45,988 nt of DNA. Origin: Shewanella sp. MBTL60-007 (GTDB lineage: Bacteria; Pseudomonadota; Gammaproteobacteria; Enterobacterales; Shewanellaceae). Both the position numbers and the translations under genes were made by a program. The stretch spans positions 1 to 45,988 of the forward strand of contig NZ_BPET01000050.1 of NCBI RefSeq assembly GCF_019654915.1. The letters are read 5' to 3'. Numbering within the stretch: the first letter of the stretch is position 1; each line of letters opens with the position of its first letter. The notes beneath the pieces were generated by a model that worked only from the letters and a program-made list of their open reading frames with translations, was not told the DNA's origin and searched no databases. Shown piece by piece: positions 24,291 through 33,054 of this stretch.

Positions 24291-25118
24291 ATGGCAGTTA
24301 TTAAGTGTAAGCCAACCTCTCCAGGTCGTCGCCACGTAGTTAAAGTGGTGAACAGCGATTTGCATAAAGGTAAACCTTTTGCAGGCCTGTTGGCGAAAAA
24401 ATCAAAAAGTGGTGGCCGTAACAATACTGGTCGTATCACTGTCCGCCACGTTGGTGGTGGTCATAAGCAACATTATCGTCTAATCGACTTTAAGCGTAAC
24501 AAAGACGGTATCCCTGCGAAGGTTGAGCGTTTGGAATATGATCCAAACCGTACTGCTAACATCGCATTGGTACTATACGCTGACGGTGAGCGTCGTTATA
24601 TCCTTGCTGCTAAAGGCATGCAAGCTGGTGATAAGATCCAGTCTGGTATCGATGCAGAGATCAAGAGCGGTAACGCATTGCCTCTACGTAACATCCCTGT
24701 GGGTAGCGTAGTGCACGCAGTCGAAATGAAGCCTGGTAAAGGTGCTCAGATCGCGCGTTCAGCTGGTGCTTATGTACAAGTTATTGCTCGTGACGGCGAA
24801 TACGCCACTCTACGTCTTCGCTCTGGCGAAATGCGTAAAGTGCCGGTTGATTGCCGCGCGACATTGGGTGAAGTTGGTAATGCCGAGCATATGCTACGCC
24901 AGTTAGGTAAAGCAGGTGCTAAGCGCTGGAGAGGCGTACGCCCAACAGTTCGTGGTGTTGCAATGAACCCAGTAGATCACCCACATGGTGGTGGTGAAGG
25001 CCGTACTTCTGGTGGCCGTCATCCTGTATCACCTTGGGGTATGCCAACTAAGGGTTATAAGACTCGTAGTAACAAACGCACCGACAAGTACATTGTACGT
25101 CGTCGCAATAAAAAGTAA
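24291..25118 (+). CDS. rplB: 50S ribosomal protein L2
   Basis: L2 is needed for subunit association and peptidyl transferase assembly. The 275 aa (E. coli 273) carry NTGRITVRHVGGGHKQHYR near the N-terminus. The C-terminal signature NPVDHPHGGGEGRTSGGRHP holds the conserved histidine close to the active centre. AGGAG precedes the ATG. Confidence 0.98.
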   Translation: MAVIKCKPTSPGRRHVVKVVNSDLHKGKPFAGLLAKKSKSGGRNNTGRITVRHVGGGHKQHYRLIDFKRNKDGIPAKVERLEYDPNRTANIALVLYADGERRYILAAKGMQAGDKIQSGIDAEIKSGNALPLRNIPVGSVVHAVEMKPGKGAQIARSAGAYVQVIARDGEYATLRLRSGEMRKVPVDCRATLGEVGNAEHMLRQLGKAGAKRWRGVRPTVRGVAMNPVDHPHGGGEGRTSGGRHPVSPWGMPTKGYKTRSNKRTDKYIVRRRNKK

Positions 25119-25129
25119 GAGGATTCGCC

Positions 25130-25408
25130 ATGCCACGTTCTCTCAAGAAAGGTCCATTCATTGACCTACACTTGCTGAAGAAGGTAGAGAAAGCGATGGA
25201 AGCTGGAGACAAGAAGCCTATCAAGACTTGGTCTCGCCGCTCTATGATCATTCCTAACATGATTGGAATGACCATCGCTGTCCATAATGGTCGTCAGCAC
25301 GTACCTGTGTTCGTAACTGACGAAATGATCGGCCACAAGCTTGGTGAATTTTCACCAACTCGCACTTATCGCGGCCATGCTGCAGATAAGAAAGCGAAGA
25401 AGCGTTAA
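25130..25408 (+). CDS. rpsS: 30S ribosomal protein S19
   Basis: S19 works with S13 in the 30S head near the A-site finger of 23S rRNA. The 92 aa equal E. coli. The product starts MPRSLKKGPFIDLHLLKKV, and the signature is HVPVFVTDEMIGHKLGEFSP. It lies 11 bases after rplB with AGAGGA upstream. Confidence 0.98.
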   Translation: MPRSLKKGPFIDLHLLKKVEKAMEAGDKKPIKTWSRRSMIIPNMIGMTIAVHNGRQHVPVFVTDEMIGHKLGEFSPTRTYRGHAADKKAKKR

Positions 25409-25423
25409 TACGGGAGACATAAG

Positions 25424-25756
25424 ATGGAAGTTTTAGCTAAACATCGTTTTGCCCGTACGTCGCCTCAAAAGTGTCGTTTGGTTGCAGATCAAATCCGTGG
25501 ACTGCCTGTTGCTAAGGCTCTCGAAATTCTAACTTTCAGCCCTAAAAAGGCTGCAGTACTTGTTAAGAAAGTACTGGACTCTGCAATCGCTAATGCTGAG
25601 CACAACGAAGGTGCTGACATTGACGAACTAAGAGTTGGAGCGATTATGATCGATGAAGGTCCAACTATGAAGCGTATCATGCCACGTGCTAAAGGCCGTG
25701 CTGATCGCATAATCAAGCGTACCAGCCACATTACTGTGGTTGTATCAGATCGCTAG
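25424..25756 (+). CDS. rplV: 50S ribosomal protein L22
   Basis: L22 lines the exit tunnel opposite L4. The 110 aa equal E. coli. The tunnel beta-hairpin [18 protein letters not shown] is intact (deletions there give macrolide resistance in other bacteria). It is followed by [15 protein letters not shown] lies upstream, and rpsC follows after 9 bases. Confidence 0.98.
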
Positions 25757-25765
25757 GAGTTAGCA

Positions 25766-26455
25766 ATGGGACAGAAAGTACATCCTAATGGTATCCGTCT
25801 GGGTATCACTAAGCCTTGGATCTCGACCTGGTACGCTGACAAGTCAGACTATGCCAATAACTTGAGCAGTGACTGGGAAGTGCGTAAGTTTCTAGAACAG
25901 AAACTTAAGCAAGCATCAGTTTCTAAGATTGTTATCGAGCGTCCAGCTAAGAGTGTTCGCGTTACTATTCACACTGCCCGTCCAGGTGTTGTGATTGGTA
26001 AGAAAGGTGAAGACGTTGAAAAGCTACGCAACGCAGTTGCAAAGCTGACTGGTATTCCAGCTCAAATCAACATCGCTGAAATCCGTAAGCCAGAGCTAGA
26101 TGCTAAGCTTGTTGCCGATGGCATCGCTTCGCAACTAGAGCGTCGTGTTATGTTCCGTCGTGCTATGAAGCGCGCAGTTCAAAACGCAATGCGTCTTGGT
26201 GCTAAGGGTATCAAAGTTGAAGTGAGCGGCCGTCTAGGCGGCGCTGAGATTGCGCGTTCAGAGTGGTATCGTGAAGGTCGTGTACCTTTGCATACACTGC
26301 GTGCTGATATCGACTATTCTACTTCTGAGAGTCACACTCAATACGGTGTGATTGGCGTTAAAGTTTGGGTCTTCAAAGGCGAAGTTCTAGACGGCGTTCT
26401 ACCTCAGCACGAAGAGCCGAAACAGCAGCCGAAGCGTAAGCCTCGCGGTAAATAG
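25766..26455 (+). CDS. rpsC: 30S ribosomal protein S3
   Basis: S3 lies at the mRNA entry channel and contributes to ribosomal helicase activity. The 229 aa (E. coli 233) have the KH domain with IGKKGEDVEKLR in ARPGVVIGKKG and the C-terminal signature GRLGGAEIARSEWYREGRVP. The C-terminal tail is basic and glutamine-rich. GGAG precedes the ATG. Confidence 0.98.
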   Translation: MGQKVHPNGIRLGITKPWISTWYADKSDYANNLSSDWEVRKFLEQKLKQASVSKIVIERPAKSVRVTIHTARPGVVIGKKGEDVEKLRNAVAKLTGIPAQINIAEIRKPELDAKLVADGIASQLERRVMFRRAMKRAVQNAMRLGAKGIKVEVSGRLGGAEIARSEWYREGRVPLHTLRADIDYSTSESHTQYGVIGVKVWVFKGEVLDGVLPQHEEPKQQPKRKPRGK

Positions 26456-26466
26456 GAGAGCTGGCA

Positions 26467-26877
26467 ATGCTGCAACCAAAAAGAATGAAGTTTCGCAAAA
26501 TGTTCAAGGGCCGCAACCGCGGTCTAGCGAACGGCACTGAAGTTAGCTTCGGTGAATTCGGTTTGAAAGCTGTTGGACGTGGTCGTCTAACTGCTCGTCA
26601 AATCGAAGCTGCGCGTCGTGCTATGACACGTCACATTAAACGTCAAGGTCAGATCTGGATCCGCGTATTCCCTGACAAGCCAATTACTTCTAAGCCTCTT
26701 GAAGTGCGTATGGGTAAAGGTAAGGGTAACGTTGAATACTGGGTTTGCCAGATTCAACCAGGTAAGGTTCTTTATGAGATGAACGGTGTATCTGAGGAGT
26801 TAGCTCGTGAAGCTTTCGCCCTAGCTGCAGCTAAACTACCTCTAAAGACTACCTTCGTAACTAAGACGGTGATGTAA
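26467..26877 (+). CDS. rplP: 50S ribosomal protein L16
   Basis: L16 helps place the A-site tRNA elbow and 5S rRNA. The 136 aa equal E. coli. [19 protein letters not shown] opens the protein, and [18 protein letters not shown] holds the arginine (Arg81 in E. coli) that YcfD-type oxygenases hydroxylate. Its TAA overlaps the rpmC ATG by one base. Confidence 0.98.
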
Positions 26878-27068
26878 TGAAAGCGAGCGAACTAACAGAA
26901 AAGAGCGTTGAAGAATTGAACGCTGAACTGCTTGGTCTGCTGCGTGAGCAGTTTAATCTGCGTATGCAACACGCCACTGGTCAGTTGACTCAGACTCATC
27001 AGCTTAAAATCGTGCGTCGCAACATTGCGCGCGTTAAGACCATTATTACTTCTAAGGCGGGTGCATAA
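26877..27068 (+). CDS. rpmC: 50S ribosomal protein L29
   Basis: L29 is a two-helix protein next to L23 at the tunnel exit. The 63 aa equal E. coli. The sequence starts [19 protein letters not shown] and has the conserved [11 protein letters not shown] and [17 protein letters not shown] ending ([14 protein letters not shown]). It overlaps both neighbours by one base (TAATG), so translation is probably coupled. Confidence 0.97.
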
Positions 27069-27316
27069 TGTCTGATAATATCCGTACTTTGCAAGGTCGA
27101 GTACTTAGCGACAAGATGGACAAGTCTATCACTGTAGCTATTGAACGTAAGGTAAAACACCCTTTATACGGTAAGTTTATCAAGCGTACTACTAAGATCC
27201 ATGCTCATGACGAACAAAATCAGTGTAATGCTGGCGATATCGTGACTATTCGCGAATGCCGTCCGCTGTCTAAGACTAAGTCTTGGACTCTGGTTGAAGT
27301 AGTAACAAAAGCCTAA
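27068..27316 (+). CDS. rpsQ: 30S ribosomal protein S17
   Basis: S17 is a primary 16S rRNA binder of the OB-fold type. The 82 aa (E. coli 84) contain LQGRVLSDKMDKSITVAIE and the signature GDIVTIRECRPLSKTKSWTL. It is the last gene of the S10 operon, and a terminator follows. Confidence 0.98.
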   Translation: MSDNIRTLQGRVLSDKMDKSITVAIERKVKHPLYGKFIKRTTKIHAHDEQNQCNAGDIVTIRECRPLSKTKSWTLVEVVTKA

Positions 27317-27338
27317 GTTTTTTAGGTATTTAGTTAAG

Positions 27339-27370
27339 CGGCTCCAGAAATTGGAGCCGTTTATATTTTT
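27339..27370 (+). terminator. S10 operon terminator
   Basis: CGGCTCCA (27339-27346) and TGGAGCCG (27352-27359) form an 8 bp stem followed by TTTATATTTTT. A smaller CCTAA/TTAGG hairpin lies at the rpsQ stop. Confidence 0.8.
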
Positions 27371-27496
27371 AGTACTATCTATTCCTGTTTTTAGGTGTTA
27401 CACTTGCGCGCCATTTTTGACTAAATTAAAGTCGGAAATAGGGTAAAATGTAGCCCCATAGTGGGAATGTGAAGTAACGATAGCGGAGCACTTAAA
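27371..27496 (+). promoter_or_regulatory. Probable spc operon promoter region
   Basis: A promoter is expected between the S10 terminator and rplN. TTGCGC (27404-27409) and TAAAGT are 17 bp apart. TTGACT (27417-27422) and TAAAAT (27444-27449) are each closer to consensus, but their spacing of 21 bp is too long. The exact promoter is unresolved. Confidence 0.35.
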
Positions 27497-27865
27497 ATGA
27501 TCCAAATGCAATCGACTCTAGAAGTCGCCTGTAACAGTGGCGCTCGTAGAGTTCAGTGTATTAAGGTCTTGGGTGGCTCTCATCGTCGTTATGCCGGTAT
27601 CGGCGACATCATCAAGGTTTCTGTTAAAGAAGCTATTCCTCGCGGTAAAGCGAAGAAAGGTGATGTATATAACGCGGTGGTAGTCCGTACTAAGAAAGGC
27701 GTACGTCGTCCAGACGGTTCTGTCATTCGCTTCGATCGGAATGCAGCGGTATTGCTAAACGCAAACCTTGCACCGATTGGTACTCGTATCTTTGGACCAG
27801 TGACACGTGAATTGCGTACAGAGCAGTTTATGAAGATTGTCTCATTGGCACCAGAAGTACTGTAA
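27497..27865 (+). CDS. rplN: 50S ribosomal protein L14
   Basis: L14 contacts 16S rRNA at an intersubunit bridge and is the target of the silencing factor RsfS. The 122 aa (E. coli 123) contain NSGARRVQCIKVLGGSHRRY and end KIVSLAPEVL as in the family. It is the first gene of the spc operon, with rplX 11 bases downstream. Confidence 0.98.
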   Translation: MIQMQSTLEVACNSGARRVQCIKVLGGSHRRYAGIGDIIKVSVKEAIPRGKAKKGDVYNAVVVRTKKGVRRPDGSVIRFDRNAAVLLNANLAPIGTRIFGPVTRELRTEQFMKIVSLAPEVL

Positions 27866-27876
27866 GGAGCTTCAAA

Positions 27877-28191
27877 ATGGCAGCTAAAATACGTCGTCAA
27901 GACGAAGTAATTGTACTAGCAGGTAAAGACAAGGGTAAACGCGGTAAGGTTTCTCAAGTTCTACCAACTGGTAAATTAATTGTTGAAGGTATCAACCTTG
28001 TTAAGAAGCACCAAAAGCCAAACCCACAATTGGGCGTAGCTGGCGGTATTGTTGAGCAAGAAGCACCTTTACAAGCATCAAACGTAGCGATTTTCAACTC
28101 TGCCACTGGCAAAGCAGATCGCGTTGGTTTCCGATTTGAAGACGGTAAAAAAGTCCGTTTCTTTAAGTCGAACAGTGAACTCGTTAAGTAA
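27877..28191 (+). CDS. rplX: 50S ribosomal protein L24
   Basis: L24 starts 50S assembly and sits at the tunnel exit. The 104 aa equal E. coli. The KOW motif is DEVIVLAGKDKGKRGKV, followed by VEGINLVKKHQKPNP. AAGGAG precedes the ATG. Confidence 0.98.
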   Translation: MAAKIRRQDEVIVLAGKDKGKRGKVSQVLPTGKLIVEGINLVKKHQKPNPQLGVAGGIVEQEAPLQASNVAIFNSATGKADRVGFRFEDGKKVRFFKSNSELVK

Positions 28192-28204
28192 TTTGGAGTA
28201 AACG

Positions 28205-28744
28205 ATGGCGAAACTGCATGATAAATACAAAGAGACTGTTAGTCCTGAACTTGCTAAAAAGTTCGGTTTTACCAGTGTCATGCAAGTCCCTCGGATTGAA
28301 AAGATCACCCTTAATATGGGTGTTGGCGAAGCAGTAGCAGATAAGAAAGTTATGGAGCACGCGCTTCGTGACATGACTGCTATCGCTGGTCAAAAGCCAG
28401 TAGTGACTGTAGCTCGTAAGTCAGTTGCTGGTTTCAAAATCCGTGAAGGCTACCCAATCGGCTGTAAGGTTACACTGCGCGGTGAGCGTATGTGGGAATT
28501 CTTAGAGCGTTTAGTTGATATCGCGATCCCTCGTATTCGTGACTTCCGTGGTTTGAGCGCTAAGTCGTTCGACGGCCGTGGTAACTATGCGATGGGCGTA
28601 CGTGAGCAGATTATCTTCCCAGAGATCCAATACGATAAAATCGATAAGATCCGCGGTATGGATATCGTAATCACTACTACTGCGAAGAATGACGAAGAAG
28701 GCCGAGCTCTGCTCGAAGGCTTTAACTTCCCATTCAAGAAATAA
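28205..28744 (+). CDS. rplE: 50S ribosomal protein L5
   Basis: L5 binds 5S rRNA and bridges to S13. The 179 aa equal E. coli. Visible motifs are KITLNMGVGEAV and DFRGLSAKSFDGRGNYAMG followed by EQIIFPEI. In E. coli S8 binds mRNA near the rplE start to repress the spc operon. I did not resolve that site here. Confidence 0.98.
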   Translation: MAKLHDKYKETVSPELAKKFGFTSVMQVPRIEKITLNMGVGEAVADKKVMEHALRDMTAIAGQKPVVTVARKSVAGFKIREGYPIGCKVTLRGERMWEFLERLVDIAIPRIRDFRGLSAKSFDGRGNYAMGVREQIIFPEIQYDKIDKIRGMDIVITTTAKNDEEGRALLEGFNFPFKK

Positions 28745-28754
28745 GGGTAGCGTA

Positions 28755-29060
28755 ATGGCAAAAAGTTCAATGAAAGCACGTGAAGCAAAACGTGCACAGC
28801 TCGTGGCTAAGTTCGCTGAAAAGCGCGCTGCACTTAAAGCTATCATTAGCAGTCCAGCTTCTTCTGACGAAGATCGTTGGGATGCAGTACTTAAGTTACA
28901 AGCTCTACCACGTGACTCTAGCGCAGCGCGTCAGCGTAATCGTTGTAGTCAAACTGGTCGCCCACATGGTTTCCTACGTAAGTTCGGCCTTAGCCGTATC
29001 AAGTTACGTGAAGCAACTATGCGCGGTGAAGTTCCTGGTCTTCGCAAGGCCAGCTGGTAA
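28755..29060 (+). CDS. rpsN: 30S ribosomal protein S14
   Basis: S14 belongs to the 30S head near the decoding site. The 101 aa mark the long, zinc-free form, lacking the CxxC-x12-CxxC zinc site. The conserved segment is RCSQTGRPHGFLRKFGLSR. I start it at 28755 (MAKSSMKAREAKR), 10 bases after rplE. A longer frame from 28689 would overlap rplE and is not family-like. Confidence 0.97.
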   Translation: MAKSSMKAREAKRAQLVAKFAEKRAALKAIISSPASSDEDRWDAVLKLQALPRDSSAARQRNRCSQTGRPHGFLRKFGLSRIKLREATMRGEVPGLRKASW

Positions 29061-29084
29061 GCACTTGTCACGGAGTAAGCTAAT

Positions 29085-29477
29085 ATGAGCATGCAAGATC
29101 CTATTGCGGATATGTTAACACGTATTCGTAACGGCCAAGCTGCTAAACACGTATCTGTGAAGATGCCGTCTGCTAAGCTAAAAATCGCTATCGCGAAAAT
29201 GCTTAAAGAAGAAGGTTATATCACTGACTACGCCGTAGCAGATGAAGCCAAGCCTGAGTTGGAAATTACTCTTAAGTATTTCCAAGGGCAACCAGTCGTT
29301 GAGACTATCCAGCGCGTTAGCCGTCCAGGTCTTCGTATTTACAAAGGTAAAAACGAACTTCCTAAGGTTATGGGCGGTCTGGGTATCGCAATTGTGTCCA
29401 CTTCTAAAGGTTTGATGACTGATCGTACTGCCCGCCAAAATGGCATGGGTGGGGAAGTTATCTGCTACGTAGCATAA
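29085..29477 (+). CDS. rpsH: 30S ribosomal protein S8
   Basis: S8 binds the central domain of 16S rRNA and in E. coli is the repressor of the spc operon. The 130 aa equal E. coli. It starts MSMQDPIADMLTRIRNGQ, and the C-terminal signature GIAIVSTSKGLMTDRTAR is present. CGGAG lies upstream. Confidence 0.98.
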   Translation: MSMQDPIADMLTRIRNGQAAKHVSVKMPSAKLKIAIAKMLKEEGYITDYAVADEAKPELEITLKYFQGQPVVETIQRVSRPGLRIYKGKNELPKVMGGLGIAIVSTSKGLMTDRTARQNGMGGEVICYVA

Positions 29478-29487
29478 GGAGCTAGCA

Positions 29488-30021
29488 ATGTCTCGTGTCG
29501 CAAAAGCACCAGTCGCTATCCCTGCAGGCGTAGAAGTGACTTTAAACGAACAAACTATCACCGTAAAAGGTGCTAAAGGTAGTTTGACTCGAGTTATTAA
29601 CAATGCGGTTAGTCTTGTTGTTGAAGGCAGCGAAATCAAGTTTGGTCCAGTTGAAGGCGTTGTTAACGCTTGGGCTCAAGCTGGTACAGCTCGCGCACTA
29701 GTAAACAATATGGTTATCGGTGTATCAGAAGGCTTTGAGAAGAAGCTTCAGTTAATTGGTGTTGGTTACCGTGCAAAAGTTGCTGGTAACGGCGTTGATT
29801 TGACTTTAGGTTTCTCACATCCTTTAGTACACGAACTACCCGCTGGCGTAACAGCAGAATGTCCTAGCCAAACTGAAATCGTACTTAAGGGTACTGATAA
29901 GCAGTTAATTGGTCAGGTTGCTGCTGAGATTCGTGGCTACCGTCCACCAGAGCCTTACAAAGGTAAAGGTGTTCGCTATGCTGATGAACAAGTACGCCGT
30001 AAAGAGGCTAAGAAGAAGTAG
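29488..30021 (+). CDS. rplF: 50S ribosomal protein L6
   Basis: L6 lies near the sarcin-ricin loop and the GTPase centre. The 177 aa equal E. coli. The protein has two homologous halves and the conserved C-terminal PEPYKGKGVRYADEQVRRKE. AGGAG lies upstream, 10 bases after rpsH. Confidence 0.98.
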   Translation: MSRVAKAPVAIPAGVEVTLNEQTITVKGAKGSLTRVINNAVSLVVEGSEIKFGPVEGVVNAWAQAGTARALVNNMVIGVSEGFEKKLQLIGVGYRAKVAGNGVDLTLGFSHPLVHELPAGVTAECPSQTEIVLKGTDKQLIGQVAAEIRGYRPPEPYKGKGVRYADEQVRRKEAKKK

Positions 30022-30031
30022 GTAACGCGAT

Positions 30032-30382
30032 ATGGATAAGAAAACATCTCGCTTACGCCGCGCACTACGCGCCCGTAAGAAGATCCAAGAGCTGGGCGTT
30101 AACCGTCTGGTTGTACATCGTACACCACGTCACACTTACGCTCAGGTAATTAGTCCTGAAAACGTAGTGTTGGCGGCAGCTTCTACTGCTGAAAAAGCGG
30201 TATCAGAGCAGCTAAAGTACACAGGTAACGTAGATGCAGCTAAAGTAGTGGGTAAAACCGTTGCTGAGCGCGCTATCGAAAAAGGCGTAGCTGTAGTTGC
30301 ATTCGATCGTTCCGGCTTCAAGTATCACGGCCGCGTTGCTGCATTAGCAGACGCTGCTCGTGAAGCTGGCCTCAAGTTCTAA
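30032..30382 (+). CDS. rplR: 50S ribosomal protein L18
   Basis: L18 carries 5S rRNA into the 50S subunit. The 116 aa (E. coli 117) have a basic N-terminus MDKKTSRLRRALRARKKI. The C-terminal signature is FDRSGFKYHGRVAALADAAR. It is 10 bases after rplF. Confidence 0.97.
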   Translation: MDKKTSRLRRALRARKKIQELGVNRLVVHRTPRHTYAQVISPENVVLAAASTAEKAVSEQLKYTGNVDAAKVVGKTVAERAIEKGVAVVAFDRSGFKYHGRVAALADAAREAGLKF

Positions 30383-30395
30383 GGAATGATGAAAA

Positions 30396-30902
30396 ATGGC
30401 TAAATTTGAAGCTCAACAGCAAAAAGACGATCTGCAAGAGAAATTAGTTGCAGTAAATCGTGTTTCTAAAGTAGTTAAAGGCGGACGTATCTTTAGCTTC
30501 ACTGCACTAACAGTAGTGGGTGATGGTAACGGTAAAGTTGGCTATGGCTATGGTAAAGCGCGTGAAGTACCAGCAGCAATTCAGAAAGCAATGGAAAAGG
30601 CTCGCCGTAACATTGTTTCTGTAGAATTGAGCAATGGTACTTTGCACCACCCTGTAAAGGGTCGTCACACTGGTTCTCGTGTTTACATGCAGCCAGCCTC
30701 TGACGGTACCGGTATTATTGCCGGTGGCGCAATGCGTGCCGTATTGGAAGTAGCAGGCGTTCATAACGTTCTGTCAAAAGCATACGGTTCTACTAACCCG
30801 ATCAACATCGTACGCGCAACTGTAGATGCGTTGGTGAACATGAAGTCACCATCACAAATCGCAGCTAAGCGTGGCCTGAATGTTGATGAAATTCGAGGTT
30901 AA
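30396..30902 (+). CDS. rpsE: 30S ribosomal protein S5
   Basis: S5 shapes the decoding site and the mRNA entry. The 168 aa (E. coli 167) have the N-terminal dsRNA-like domain with VNRVSKVVKGGRIFSF (the loop linked to spectinomycin resistance), GKVGYGYGKAREVPAAIQ and KAYGSTNPINIVRAT. rpmD follows after 6 bases. Confidence 0.98.
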   Translation: MAKFEAQQQKDDLQEKLVAVNRVSKVVKGGRIFSFTALTVVGDGNGKVGYGYGKAREVPAAIQKAMEKARRNIVSVELSNGTLHHPVKGRHTGSRVYMQPASDGTGIIAGGAMRAVLEVAGVHNVLSKAYGSTNPINIVRATVDALVNMKSPSQIAAKRGLNVDEIRG

Positions 30903-30908
30903 TGCACC

Positions 30909-31091
30909 ATGGCTACTAAAACACTTAAAGTAACTCAGACCAAGAGTTCAATCGGTCGCTTACCAAAGCACCGTGCGACTTTGACTGGTCTAGGTCTACG
31001 CCGCATTAATCACACTGTTGAACTAGAAGATACTCCTTCAGTTCGCGGTATGATTAACAAGGTTTACTACATGGTAAAGGTGGAGGATTAA
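30909..31091 (+). CDS. rpmD: 50S ribosomal protein L30
   Basis: L30 is a small 50S protein. The 60 aa (E. coli 59) contain the conserved VTQTKSSIGRLPKHRATLTG and GLGLRRINHTVELEDTPSVR. It sits between rpsE and rplO with 6- and 3-base gaps, as in most bacteria. Confidence 0.97.
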   Translation: MATKTLKVTQTKSSIGRLPKHRATLTGLGLRRINHTVELEDTPSVRGMINKVYYMVKVED

Positions 31092-31094
31092 TCA

Positions 31095-31529
31095 ATGAAA
31101 TTGAATACTCTATCACCAGCTGCAGGTGCAAAATCAGCAGCTAAGCGTGTAGGTCGCGGTATCGGTTCAGGCCTAGGTAAAACTGCAGGTCGTGGTCACA
31201 AAGGTCAGAAGTCTCGTTCTGGCGGCGGTGTTCGCGTAGGTTTCGAGGGTGGTCAAATGCCACTTAAGATCCGTCTACCTAAGTTCGGTTTTACTTCACG
31301 CACTGCGTTGGTATCAGCTGAAATTCGCGTTGGCGAACTAGCTAAAGTTAACGGTGATGTTATCGACCTAAATGCGCTGAAAGATGCGAATCTAGTTACT
31401 CGCAACATACAGTTTGCTAAAATCGTTCTTTCAGGTACCATTGAGCGCCCAGTGACCGTAAAAGGTCTTAAGGTAACCAAAGGTGCACGTGCAGCTATTG
31501 AAGCTGCCGGTGGCAAGATCGAGGAATAA
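31095..31529 (+). CDS. rplO: 50S ribosomal protein L15
   Basis: L15 is a late 50S assembly protein. The 144 aa equal E. coli. The glycine-rich arginine/lysine N-terminal extension GRGIGSGLGKTAGRGHKGQK and GFEGGQMPLKIRLPKFGF are intact. GGAGG lies upstream, and secY begins 7 bases after the stop. Confidence 0.98.
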   Translation: MKLNTLSPAAGAKSAAKRVGRGIGSGLGKTAGRGHKGQKSRSGGGVRVGFEGGQMPLKIRLPKFGFTSRTALVSAEIRVGELAKVNGDVIDLNALKDANLVTRNIQFAKIVLSGTIERPVTVKGLKVTKGARAAIEAAGGKIEE

Positions 31530-31536
31530 TACGTCG

Positions 31537-32877
31537 ATGGCAAAACCAGGACTTGATTTAAAAAGCGCGAAGGGCGGTTTATCAGAATTGAAAACCCGCC
31601 TCCTGTTCGTGATTGGTGCAATTATCGTCTTTAGAGCCGGTTCGTTTGTACCAATTCCTGGTATTGACGCTGCTGTACTAGCAGAGCTGTTTAATCAGCA
31701 AAAGGGGACCATCCTAGGCATGTTTAACATGTTCTCTGGTGGTGCCCTTGAACGTGCCTCTATCTTTGCATTAGGTATCATGCCGTATATTTCGGCATCG
31801 ATTATTATGCAGTTGTTGACTGTGGTTCATCCTGCACTTGCTGAATTGAAAAAAGAAGGCGAGTCAGGAAGAAAGAAGATCAGTCAATATACTCGATACG
31901 GCACATTGGTCCTGGGTACATTCCAGGCAATCGGTATCGCAACAGGTTTACCAAACTTGGTTCCAGGGTTAGTTGTTAACTTAGGATTCAGTTTCTACTT
32001 CGTTGCTGTAGTGAGCTTAGTGACGGGAACAATGTTCCTAATGTGGCTAGGTGAGCAAATTACCGAAAGAGGCATAGGTAACGGTATCTCGATTCTTATT
32101 TTCGCAGGTATTGTTGCTGGTCTGCCATCTGCTATCGGTCAAACGGCCGAGCAGGCGCGTCAAGGCGACTTGAATGTACTAGTATTGTTGTTGCTGGCAG
32201 TGATTGTTTTCGCTGTCACTTATTTTGTGGTATTCGTTGAGCGTGGACAACGTCGTATCGTTGTTAACTATGCAAAGCGTCAGCAAGGCCGTAAGGTATT
32301 TGCAGCGCAGAGCACTCATTTACCACTAAAGCTGAATATGGCTGGTGTTATCCCGCCTATTTTTGCGTCCAGCATCATTTTGTTCCCAGGCACACTGGCT
32401 CAGTGGTTTGGTCAAAATGAGTCCATGTCATGGTTAAGTGATTTTTCACTAGCTGTGTCACCAGGACAACCGCTGTACTCATTGCTATATGCAACAGCGA
32501 TTATTTTCTTCTGTTTCTTCTATACTGCGTTGGTGTTTAACCCTCGCGAAACAGCAGACAACCTGAAGAAGAGTGGTGCGTTCATTCCCGGGATTCGTCC
32601 TGGAGAACAGACTTCGCGTTACATTGATAAAGTTATGACTCGCCTGACACTAGCTGGTGCGTTATATATTACCTTTATCTGCTTAATTCCGGAGTTCATG
32701 TTAATTGCGTGGAAAGTACAGTTCTATTTTGGCGGTACTTCACTACTAATTATGGTAGTCGTAATCATGGACTTCATGGCTCAGGTTCAGACCCATATGA
32801 TGTCTCATCAGTATGAGTCTGTAATGAAGAAAGCTAACTTAGTAAACAAAGCGAACTTAGATCGCTTTGGTCGCTAA
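31537..32877 (+). CDS. secY: Preprotein translocase subunit SecY
   Basis: SecY forms the protein-conducting channel of the inner membrane with SecE (5508) and SecG. The 446 aa (E. coli 443) have ten hydrophobic segments. Signatures include GIMPYISASIIMQLLT, the conserved ITERGIGNGISILIF segment, and FNPRETADNLKKSGAFIPGI with cytoplasmic-loop residues that contact SecA and ribosomes. The ATG at 31537 follows GAGGAA. A longer frame from 31483 would overlap rplO. Its place in the spc operon matches E. coli. Confidence 0.98.
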   Translation: MAKPGLDLKSAKGGLSELKTRLLFVIGAIIVFRAGSFVPIPGIDAAVLAELFNQQKGTILGMFNMFSGGALERASIFALGIMPYISASIIMQLLTVVHPALAELKKEGESGRKKISQYTRYGTLVLGTFQAIGIATGLPNLVPGLVVNLGFSFYFVAVVSLVTGTMFLMWLGEQITERGIGNGISILIFAGIVAGLPSAIGQTAEQARQGDLNVLVLLLLAVIVFAVTYFVVFVERGQRRIVVNYAKRQQGRKVFAAQSTHLPLKLNMAGVIPPIFASSIILFPGTLAQWFGQNESMSWLSDFSLAVSPGQPLYSLLYATAIIFFCFFYTALVFNPRETADNLKKSGAFIPGIRPGEQTSRYIDKVMTRLTLAGALYITFICLIPEFMLIAWKVQFYFGGTSLLIMVVVIMDFMAQVQTHMMSHQYESVMKKANLVNKANLDRFGR

Positions 32878-32900
32878 GATAGTAATCTCGGAGTGTTGAA

Positions 32901-33014
32901 ATGAAAGTTCGAGCTTCCGTGAAGAAGATCTGCCGTAACTGCAAGATCGTAAAGCGTAGTGGCGTTGTACGTGTGATTTGTGTTGAACCTAAACACAAAC
33001 AGCGTCAAGGCTAA
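32901..33014 (+). CDS. rpmJ: 50S ribosomal protein L36
   Basis: A 37-residue open frame starts MKVRASVKKICRNCKIVKR after CGGAG. Cys11, Cys14, Cys27 and His32 form the zinc ribbon of the zinc-binding (C+) L36 type, which helps fold 23S rRNA late in assembly. It follows secY by 23 bases, the same order as in E. coli. Confidence 0.96.
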   Translation: MKVRASVKKICRNCKIVKRSGVVRVICVEPKHKQRQG

Positions 33015-33019
33015 AAAAA

Positions 33020-33046
33020 TTGACCAGCCCAGTCCGGGCTGGTCAA
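33020..33046 (+). terminator. Terminator-like hairpin after rpmJ
   Basis: TTGACCAGCCC (33020-33030) and GGGCTGGTCAA (33036-33046) form a perfect 11 bp stem, preceded by an A run and followed by AATATTATTT. The T run is interrupted, so termination may be partial. Confidence 0.65.
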
Positions 33047-33054
33047 AATATTAT

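Noticed and set aside
28078..28393. Antisense frames over rplX-rplE
   Set aside because: They overlap well-supported ribosomal genes and are explained by their codon bias.
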